NCBI GenBank assembly: GCA_028671895.1
Contig: CM053809.1
Coordinates: 32,463,501 to 32,527,500 of the forward strand
From: Oenanthe sinensis
Taxonomy: Eukaryota > Streptophyta > Magnoliopsida > Apiales > Apiaceae
Direction: 5' to 3'
DNA: 64,000 nucleotides
Every line of letters begins with the position of its first letter. Position 1 is the stretch's first letter. This document shows, in pieces, positions 10,701 to 17,843 of this stretch. The position numbers and the translations under genes are program-made. The notes beneath the pieces are model-generated. The model saw only the letters and a program-made list of their open reading frames with translations. It had not been told where the DNA came from and made no database searches.

Positions 10701-13700
10701 CAACCAAGTTCTATGGAAGCAAGTGAAGAAAATGAGATCACTCACACATCTGACGAAGAGGATAATCATGAACAAGATCAACACACTCACACATCTGAAT
10801 CAGAGGATGAAACTCCACCAAGAAAATTCAGAAGACTAAGTGATATATATCAGTCTTGTAATTTTGTGGTTAGTGAACCAGAAAATTTTGAAGAAGCTGA
10901 GAAACATGAAGTATGGCAGCAAGCAATGGAAGAAGAAATGCATATGATTGAAAAGAATAAAACATGGGAGCTTGTCGACAAACCTGAAGGAAGAGAAATT
11001 ATCGGGTTAAAATGGATCTACAAGACCAAAGTAAATCAAAATGGAGAAATTCAAAAGCATAAGGCGAGGCTAGTCGCTAAAGGCTTTACTCAAAAGCCTG
11101 GTGTCGATTTTTCAGAAACTTTCTCCCCAGTAGCAAGACTTGAAACTATAAGAACCTTGATCGCTCTTGCTGCACAGAAGAAATGGAAACTTTTCCAGCT
11201 TGATGTTAAGTCAGCATTCTTAAACGGAAGGCTAGATGAAGAAATTTATGTTGAGCAACCACAAGGGTTCTTGGTGGAAGGGGGAGAAAACAAAGTGTAC
11301 AAACTCATAAAGGCCCTTTACGGACTTAAACAATCACCTCGTACATGGTACAAAGAGATTGACACATATTTTCTGAAAAATGGATTCCAAAGAAGCAAGA
11401 ATGAAGCAACTTTGTATGTAAAGAAACAAGGAAGCAAGATTCTCATTGCTTGTCTCTATGTCGACGATCTCATTGTTACAGGAAATGATGAAGTGATGAT
11501 TAAAAGATTTAAAGAACACATGATGAAGACTTATGAGATGAGTGATTTGGGGCTACTTCATTATTTCTTGGGCATTGAAGTATCACAAGGAGCGGACGGA
11601 ATTTTTGTTTCACAAAAGAGGTATGCAAAAAGTATTCTTGACAAGTTCAATATGTCAAATTGCAAACCAGTATCAACACCCCTGGTTGTCAGCGAAAAGT
11701 TATCAAAAGATGATGGTACATCAAGGGTAGATAACTCTCTCTACAGAAGTTTAGTTGGCAGCTTATTGTATCTTACCGCAACAAGACCTGATATAATGTT
11801 TGCTGCTACTCTACTATCACGATTTATGCAAAATCCTAGTCAAATTCACTTTGGAGCAGCAAAAAGGATTTTGAGATACTTGCAAGGCACTCTGGACTAT
11901 GGCATTTTTTACAAAGCTGGAGAAAATCTGAATCTTATTGCTTACTCAGACAGTGATTGGGCTGGAAGCATAGATGACATGAAGAGTACCTCAGGTTATG
12001 CATTCTTACTAGGTACGAACATCTGTTCTTGGCTATCAAAGAAGCAAAAGGTTGTTGCACAATCGTCAGCAGAAGCCGAGTATGTGGCTGCAGCAAAGGC
12101 AACATCCCAAGCTATTTGGCTAAGAAGAATTCTGGAAGATATTGGCGAAAAGCAAAAGGAAGCAACTATTCTGTTCTGTGACAATAAATCTGCCATATCT
12201 ATCGCAAAGAATCCGGTATGTCATGAGAGAACGAAGCACATAGCCATCAAATATCACTTTATTCGGGATGCAGTTGAAGAAGGTGAAATTCAACTACAAT
12301 ACTACAAGACTCAAGAACAGCTTGCTGACATTTTTACAAAAGCTCTTCCGAAAGAAAAATTCTGCTACTTGCGTGAACGCATTGGAGTTGTCAGACAAGT
12401 GCATTAAGGGGGAGTGTTGGAATTCATGCACTTGCATATGCACTTTCACATTCATGCATCTCTAGTATTGACTATTAAGATCAGTTTTAATTATATGTTC
12501 ATGAACCTTGTAATCTGGCCATCTAGAATTATATTTAAGGATTCATTGAATCAGATATTCTCTAGAAACTTCTGTAAGGCCATATATATATCATTGTACT
12601 TCTTCAGCAAAGTAAGGAATGAAGAATACAAGTTTTATCTTATATATTTAATCATTTCTATTCAAGAGCTCTGCAGTAGCAACTCAATATTTCCTTCATA
12701 ATATTGCATGATGGAGCCAACCATATTACAACTACTAAAACCCCACCCTACCAGGCCACCATAGCAGTCATGGGGAGCCCTTGTCTTATGTTGATATACA
12801 GTGGTGGTTTATCAGGTGGTCCTATGAGATGAGCCATAATTGGAATGTGTTCACTATATTTCCTGCAAGATGCCAAAAAGATGTAATGTTTTGCCAAATT
12901 TATACTGTCAACAAGTGGCATGCTGCACATTTGAAGTCCAAAAGTCTCTAAACAATTTATGTGCGTGTTCACTACTTATATTATTGGATTAGTGATTTAA
13001 TTCAGGTTCAAGTTCTTCATGTTGGCCTTTTACACATTTCAAGATTGTAGTAGTAACGGTATCTAAAAACCATGCTGAATCTGATCACTTTCATTATTCT
13101 GAAGTAGGTTTTAAGAAGACAGAGCAGAACAGTATCTAATAGCATTTCCAAGATCCGAGAACTCCCTATTATTTTTTATGTGTATCATCAACGCAGTAAA
13201 TGTCTTTACCTCACTTTATAAATATTGGAATCACTAGAAAGGGAAAATGGTAGAGGTCAGAGGTCCTGAAATTCTATTTATCGAAATGTTGCAAATTTGA
13301 GACTCTATCAAACAGGGTAGAAAACTGAAACGGCAGCTCCTGATGGAGTACCAACATTCTATAGATAATCTTATAAACGCGGCTGTTACGATGCACCACT
13401 CGATAAATATTTATGCTTAAACTGACTCAACTAATGGACCATATAGAATTGAATAGTAGTTGCGTTAATGCAAGGGGACTGTATTGAGAATACAATCGAG
13501 TCCCACTTTAAATTTTATATTGTAAACCATGATATTATTGCTTTCTAGTGTCATCGTGATTCTGCACCCCTCTGTTCCTCTAGATTTCACTGTAAAACAC
13601 AAGCATTTTGTGCAACAAGGTCTTAAAAGTATTTTTGGTTCCAGATCAAGCTAGAATCTGTGAAATTAGCCATGAAGTACATGAGGAGAGTCTCTGCCGA

Positions 13701-13961
13701 GCTTGACAATGTTGGTGGCGGCACCGAAGAAGAGGAGTTGATCGTTCAAGGTGTAAAATTTGCCTTCCGAGTACACCAGGTTGATGTTTTCTTCGAACAT
13801 AATATTAATATCATATCCTTGAGTTGATTATGGTTGATTAATCTAGTTTATGTTATTTGATGCAGTTTGCAGGCGGTTTTGATGCAGAAACGATGAGGGC
13901 GTTCCAGGAGCTGAGGGATAAAGCAAGATCATGCAGACAACAGCAAAAAAATTATATATAG
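4763..13961 (+). CDS. CHUP1/IPGA1-like coiled-coil protein, six exons, with an apparent frameshift in exon 1
   Basis: Exons: 4763-5892, 6434-6565, 6641-6822, 6925-7036, 13645-13779 and 13866-13961 (TAG). All introns are GT..AG and phases agree from exon 2 on. The product would be about 595 residues if exon 1 were continuous. Order: Ser/Pro-rich N-terminus, Glu/Lys-rich coiled coil, a proline tract (VPVPPPPPARP), then the conserved CHUP1-family C-terminal domain (DIQDVVLFVKWLDDELSYL, FRDDPQQLYASALKKMQALF, KGFQIPVDWMLDTGYVS). CHUP1 binds actin for chloroplast movement and IPGA1 is linked to microtubules in petal growth; which role applies here is unknown. The coding frame changes between about 5190 and 5235: the first frame stops at 5246-5248 while the coiled coil continues in another frame. 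Intron 4 is 6.6 kb because a Copia element lies in it in the sense direction. The frameshift may be an assembly error or a real null allele. Confidence 0.85.
7358..7407 (+). repeat. Remnant of the 5' LTR (first 50 bp only)
   Basis: These 50 bases match 12415-12464, the start of the 3' LTR. After the shared CTCTA the sequence leaves the LTR and continues as AAAGAATTTG, which belongs to the integrase region. The motif CTCTAAAGAATTTG then occurs a second time 7 bp on (7424-7437), so the junction contains a short stutter. Confidence 0.9.
7418..8771 (+). repeat. Direct repeat copy A: integrase end plus RT segment
   Basis: 1354 bp that match 10199-11552 at a constant offset of 2781. The translations are identical and line-by-line reading of the bases found no difference. 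It covers the integrase end (TAGYSPQQNGVAERKNRTIV), the variable linker and most of RT, including the YVDD motif at 8676-8687. It breaks off at DLG and joins Gag sequence. Confidence 0.9.
7539..12407 (+). CDS. Chimeric Copia polyprotein ORF: IN(end)-RT-Gag-PR-IN-RT-RNase H, 1622 codons
   Basis: The frame is open from 7356; the first ATG is 7539, inside the integrase segment. Order: integrase tail, RT copy A, then a jump to Gag at about 8772 (MKDSENIQSYHARVMEIV, UBN2-like). Two zinc knuckles follow: CX2CX4HX4C at 9195-9236 (with Ser in place of the usual Gly) and at 9258-9299. The protease motif DSG is at 9417-9425. Next come the GAG-pre-integrase zinc finger (H..H..CX2C), the integrase catalytic core (HTDICGPM, IRSDRGGEYTSKEFEEY), RT copy B and RNase H (ending in an HERTKHIAIKYHFIRDAV block). 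The stop is TAA at 12405-12407, next to the polypurine tract. Intact Copia polyproteins read Gag-PR-IN-RT-RH, so the leading IN-RT part is an extra, misplaced block. There is no stop codon inside, although two junctions could each have broken the frame. Confidence 0.9.
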   Translation: MARSMMNEKGLPKTFWAEATNTAVYILNRCPTKAVRNITPMEAWSGEKPSVSHLRIFGCIGYAHISAEKRTKLDYKSTKCIFTGYTLETKGYRLYNVETNKLVVSRDVLFDENAAWDWKEKQVEHVNQPSSMEASEENEITHTSDEEDNHEQDQHTHTSESEDETPPRKFRRLSDIYQSCNFVVSEPENFEEAEKHEVWQQAMEEEMHMIEKNKTWELVDKPEGREIIGLKWIYKTKVNQNGEIQKHKARLVAKGFTQKPGVDFSETFSPVARLETIRTLIALAAQKKWKLFQLDVKSAFLNGRLDEEIYVEQPQGFLVEGGENKVYKLIKALYGLKQSPRTWYKEIDTYFLKNGFQRSKNEATLYVKKQGSKILIACLYVDDLIVTGNDEVMIKRFKEHMMKTYEMSDLGMKDSENIQSYHARVMEIVNQMKTYGDNISDQHVVEKILISLTDKYEYIVAVIEETKDLTKLSIKELMGSLQAHEKRRLKQAEQSENAFLSKAKVKPQQFAKKDGQIQEQKKSDWKKKKENYTSSYQKNQNDRGTSSNPKVFCNICKRTSHISSKCWFKGKPQCNYCRRFGHIEKVCRFKNYEKANFTEEKEDNKEEQIFYACHSSLHGDNKAWYIDSGCSNHMCEDKNIFVQIDTTINPKVRMGNGAVTEAKGKGTVAINTKSRVKYIRDVLLVPDLKENLLSVGQLLEHDYCLVFEDNMCRVFEKKNKNEAITEVKMERNRNFPLIFNHNALKAEVVDQSWLWHKRYCHLNFQGLKFLKERNMVNGLPELQHEKTPCEGCIMGKQHKMPYPKGKSWRAKEHLELIHTDICGPMRTPSLGQQRYFIIFIDDFTRMTWIYFLKEKSEAFTVFKRFKALVEKQSGRDIKCIRSDRGGEYTSKEFEEYCKDEGIWKQLTAGYSPQQNGVAERKNRTIVEMARSMMNEKGLPKTFWAEATNTAVYILNRCPTKAVRNITPMEAWSGEKPSVSHLRIFGCIGYAHISAEKRTKLDYKSTKCIFTGYTLETKGYRLYNVETNKLVVSRDVLFDENAAWDWKEKQVEHVNQPSSMEASEENEITHTSDEEDNHEQDQHTHTSESEDETPPRKFRRLSDIYQSCNFVVSEPENFEEAEKHEVWQQAMEEEMHMIEKNKTWELVDKPEGREIIGLKWIYKTKVNQNGEIQKHKARLVAKGFTQKPGVDFSETFSPVARLETIRTLIALAAQKKWKLFQLDVKSAFLNGRLDEEIYVEQPQGFLVEGGENKVYKLIKALYGLKQSPRTWYKEIDTYFLKNGFQRSKNEATLYVKKQGSKILIACLYVDDLIVTGNDEVMIKRFKEHMMKTYEMSDLGLLHYFLGIEVSQGADGIFVSQKRYAKSILDKFNMSNCKPVSTPLVVSEKLSKDDGTSRVDNSLYRSLVGSLLYLTATRPDIMFAATLLSRFMQNPSQIHFGAAKRILRYLQGTLDYGIFYKAGENLNLIAYSDSDWAGSIDDMKSTSGYAFLLGTNICSWLSKKQKVVAQSSAEAEYVAAAKATSQAIWLRRILEDIGEKQKEATILFCDNKSAISIAKNPVCHERTKHIAIKYHFIRDAVEEGEIQLQYYKTQEQLADIFTKALPKEKFCYLRERIGVVRQVH
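10199..11552 (+). repeat. Direct repeat copy B: integrase end plus RT segment
   Basis: The copy in the normal pol context: preceded by the integrase core and followed by the end of RT (GLLHYFLGIEVSQG) and RNase H. YVDD lies at 11457-11468. It matches copy A over the full 1354 bp. Confidence 0.9.
12415..12698 (+). repeat. Complete 3' LTR of the Copia element (284 bp)
   Basis: Starts TGTTGGAATTCATGC directly after the polypurine tract and ends TTTCCTTCA before the TAATA duplication. It contains a TATA-like CCATATATATATC at about 12580-12592. The first 50 bp are repeated at the left end of the element. Confidence 0.88.
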
Positions 13962-14354
13962 GTCTACTGTCTGCAAGAATCTGTAGCAAACTCAGCTTCA
14001 GTTGAGTTGCCACCACATTATTTTTATTGTTTGCAAGAATCTGTAAAGACAACTTTCAAATAAAATCTTATTTATGTTTAGACAATATTATTTTTATTGT
14101 TTGCCGAAATTAAATTTACACACGTAAATAAATAAAAAATTATCAAAAATTTAGATGTTTGATTAATCATAAATTTATAAAATACAGTATCATAAATTTA
14201 TAAATTCAGTTGTCATATAAATTATTTAATTAAAATAGCACCTTATTATCACGAAAAACAAGCACTGGTCGGTTCATATGAAACAACGTTAGTTCCAGCT
14301 TCCAAAGCAATTAAACATCAACTAGAGGTGATAGAAGCAAAGGTGAGTAGAAAC

Positions 14355-16971
14355 ATGTTGAGTTACAATAATTCCTTACTTAAACCCAACACTAATCTTC
14401 TTGCTCCATTTCATTATTCTACATCTTCATCTCAACTACAACATTTCTCATCAAATCTTTGTCTACCTCGAAAACATCGTCAAATCTTGTTAGTCTCAGC
14501 AAAAACGACCCCACCGCTTGCTGTCCCTTCCATTCCTAATCCTAGTATCAAGCTCTTGTTCGTTGAGATGGGCGTCGGTTACGATCAACACGGGTCAGTT
14601 TCACTTTCTCTTCTCTTTATTACATTACTGTTTATGTCTGGTTTTATTGGTTTTAGTTCGGTTTCTGTTGATTGGCTCTGTATGCATTTATGCATGCATA
14701 TAATATGTATATGAATTATTGATATATTACTTGGATTGAAATTTGGATATTTTGAAAAAATATATACAGGCAAGATGTTACGAAAGCAGCAATGAGGGCT
14801 TGCAGAGATGCTATTACTTCCAATTCTGTTCCTGCCTTTCGCGCAGGGGACTACTAGTTTTTTTTTTATTTTTTGGTATCTTTGCAGATTGATAAATAAG
14901 CTCCATTTTTTACCAATTATGTTCTAATGTACAAGCAGGATGTGATGTTACAACATCTGCAATGCACTTTTTTAAGCTAAATGGTAAAGTTTGAAACTTA
15001 TGTCAACTCCGTGCTAAAAGCACTTGTCTACTAAATTTTGCTATTGTAGTCATGCATTTTCCAAATTTTATATAATTTTAGACCAAGTCATGAAGCTTTG
15101 ATTAGATACTAGATGAATTAGAACAAGTCTAATGCAATGTTGTACTTGGTTGCATTGCTCTAACTTGGAATTAAATGCAAAAATTCACCACTACATAGCA
15201 ATTGCATACTTAATTGCAAATATGCATACATGATTATGCGTATAAGTTTTATTGGTAGAAGACAGGGCAACCAAAATTATAATGCTCCTATGAAACTTAT
15301 CTTTCAAAATGGTTAAAAGTTAGCTCCACTCGGTGGAGGACACCTCAATTATTACTATTCTATGGAAGTCGGACCTCGTGCTAGAGTCCGAGAGTTCGGC
15401 CAATGGAGATGGCCCTTTGTTTCGCCAACAAAGAACTCATCCTTGACATTAATTAATATAGGAGTTTTTAATTATCAGCCAGAAGGACTTGACGTGAACT
15501 AACTCATCCGGGACTGATTTACTTTGCATAGATTGGTGACCTTCTATTGAAAGAGAAAATGGATTGTGCAGCTAGAGTGAAATATAGAAAAGGGTCTTTG
15601 CAGGCCTGCTAATTGAGGCATTTAGAGCATGATGAGTTTGTTTTTCAGTTGAGAAATTATAAGCTATACTATATGGATTATACCTTCTTGTCCCAGACTT
15701 ATGTTATCGACTCAAATCATGGAATGCACAAAGAAGTTTCTTGGTGAAATTTTAGAAAGAATTCTCAAAAACATTGAATTATGTTTATTTATCACTTTTT
15801 ATTCTTGCATCTAGTGTTAGAGTTGGATGGCCACCAAGAATGAAGTCTGTAACATACTAACATGATTCTGATCATATAGTTTTGGCATTGTTGACGAACT
15901 GAACTTCTTTTCTTTTTAATTTCCATGATCTTTTATCTATAGATATAGGTAGAATAGCATTTGAGTTTTACTGTGTTCCGGTTTAAGTTTGCACTTCTAT
16001 TATTGAAATGTTTTTTGGGTTCAGGGTCTATACCTGGCGTTTCGTTTGAAGAGATGAAGCTAAAAATTAAGCTTGGAGTCCCTCAAACTCTACAAAATTC
16101 CCTAGATGTTGAAAAAGTGAAATCTGTTTTTCCTTAGTAAGTATTGCTTCCTTAAAAGAATTCATGCTTGATGCTTTGTAATTTGTAAATTGTTCTATTG
16201 GCTGATTGCCTTCTGCCTGAATGATTTCAATCTTCGTTAGATACAAAATGTGATGCCCTTGCCAGTTAAGACCGGGTATTCTTTGAACGCGTCTCTTGAA
16301 GTTGTACTTGAAATTCTGCCGGAAAAGAAAAATATCAACAGACAACCAATTTTGTAAAAATTATTTACATAGAAATGTACAATTTCTATTTCCTACTCAC
16401 TACTGCAGTCTCAAGAAGAGATACAACAATGTAATTGTATATTTGTATTAATAAACTAACTGAACATGCATTAAAATCTGTCTCCTTGATTTCCAAAGTT
16501 TTAGAATAGAGAATTTATTTGATAGAAGTCTGAGTTTGGACCTCACGGGACGTGCTGGCTTGTTGCGGTGAAAAGAAAAAAAATGTGACTTATTATCTGT
16601 ACCTTGAACAATAAAAAGCAGTCGCCTCCCATCCCATTTCCCACATCACTCCCGTCCCTTCATGCGAAAAGTGACGATCTTGATAAATTCAAACCCGCAG
16701 TATATAATTAGTTTTATATGTACTACGTTTATACACGCATACACGCATATTGATTTAAGATTTATAAAATTTGTAAGTGCAGCTGATAACTATTCATTAC
16801 TTATTACTTATACAAGTTCTTTTCCTGCCATTTTTTATTGGGGAAACTATATATTTGACAGTGGAGAAATCGTGCATTTTGAAGTCGTGCATGGTGGACT
16901 AATATGCTCAAATGGGAGATAAAACTGATGAATGCTACATAGTAAATGCAGCTGTTTATGTTGGCTACTAA
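14355..16971 (+). pseudogene. Lin0512-family protein (probably plastid-targeted), disrupted copy
   Basis: Homologous exons: 14355-14593, 14770-14846, 16025-16136 and from 16862. Residues 1 to about 60 are Ser/Thr-rich and basic, like a chloroplast transit peptide. Next come KLLFVEMGVGYDQHGQDVTK, RACRDAITSNSVPAFRAG, then SIPGVSFEEMKLKIKLGVPQ, FEVVHGGLICSNGR and MGDKTDECYIVNAAVYVGY. That is the Lin0512 family (PF09585, function unknown), found in bacteria and plant plastids. Two faults break it. The exon-2 donor reads CAG|GGGACT instead of GT; reading through hits TAG after four codons. In exon 4 the frame stops at 16920-16922, while the conserved end continues in another frame from 16912 to 16971. 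The start at 14355 was chosen because the upstream open frame has only GTG. A working paralogue elsewhere is likely. Confidence 0.75.
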
Positions 16972-17062
16972 GTTCCTGCTTGATGTTTTCAACTGTAAAA
17001 TAGTAATGCAGCTGTTTATGTTAATTACTGAGTTCTTTGTTTGATGTTTTTAATTGTTTAAT
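16941..17062 (+). repeat. Imperfect 61-bp tandem duplication over the Lin0512 C-terminal codons
   Basis: AGTAAATGCAGCTGTTTATG at 16941 recurs as AGTAATGCAGCTGTTTATG at 17002. The following blocks also match: (G/A)(G/A)(C/T)TACT(A/G)AGTTC and TTGATGTTTT(C/T)AA. The first copy contains the last codons and stop of the ancestral frame, and the second is downstream of it. The copies differ at many positions, so the duplication is not recent. Confidence 0.75.
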
Positions 17063-17843
17063 GTCATTCAAGATCATTCCTAAATTTTTCATATGGTAAA
17101 TTTATTCTTTATAGTTTGATTGACTCTCCTTGAGGCTTTATTAGTCTGTGAGTCTGTCCATGGTACCGGTTACAATTTGCATACCAAGTTCAGACATTTT
17201 ATTATTGCTATTGTGTATAATACTATGGATGATGAGTAGAACAATCAATGGTGGTAGATGGCTTTTATTTTTCTACAGAGGATATTCTTCCATCTCTATT
17301 AGCATGTTTATAATATGCTGAGCTCTATTATACATACAAAATCACGAAGTCCATATTTCTGAGTCAACATCGGTGTTTATAATATTCAGAGCTCTCTTAC
17401 ACTTGGTTGCTTGCATATTTGATCGGATCGGAGTCCAAATTGAGTTATAGGAGACATATTGAGTCTGGCAAAGTTGCTACTCCTTCATTGTTGTTGCGTA
17501 GACCATGTTCAGGATGACATGAGACAGGGCCTTCATATAGAGTAGAAAAGGAATGTGAAATTAATATGAAAAGTAAACGTAATTACATCACAGATTCCAA
17601 GTTAAACTTGCACAAACAAACTTATAAATCTTGCGTTGTTCTTATTTCATTCACACCGGTTGAACTTGCTTGATCAGTTACTTTACAGTTGATTCGTCTT
17701 CCCCTAATCTGCCCCAGTGACATACACAATTATCTATTCAAGACCCATATTACACAATTGATGGCGGTAAAATGATACAAGTAAAAATACTATATGAAAA
17801 GGAAGCTGAATAATCTATACTTTTGTTCCATATATCTGTATGT

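Larger units (their letters stand above)
7358..12698 (+). mobile_element. Ty1/Copia retrotransposon, internally rearranged, in intron 4 of the CHUP1-like gene
   Basis: The element runs from TG at 7358 to CA at 12698 and is flanked by exact TAATA duplications (7353-7357 and 12699-12703). The 3' LTR (12415-12698) is complete and is preceded by the polypurine tract AAGGGGGAG. At the left only the first 50 bp of the LTR remain; the rest of the 5' LTR, the primer-binding site and the start of gag are missing. The interior then reads: integrase C-terminal part and RT (7418-8771), then partial Gag, protease, integrase, RT and RNase H (8772-12407). The integrase-RT block occurs twice (7418-8771 and 10199-11552). 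It lies in the same orientation as the host gene. With no R/U5 or PBS at its left end it cannot make a normal genomic RNA; transcription would have to come from the host gene. Confidence 0.9.

Noticed and set aside
7418..11552. Tandem repeat formed after insertion by unequal crossing-over
   Set aside because: The two copies are separated by Gag-PR-IN sequence, and the 5' LTR is truncated to 50 bp while still bordered by TAATA. A rearranged cDNA explains both facts more simply, though it is not proven.
14328..14354. Extended start of the Lin0512-like protein at 14328
   Set aside because: That codon is GTG; the first ATG is at 14355 and is followed by a plausible transit peptide.
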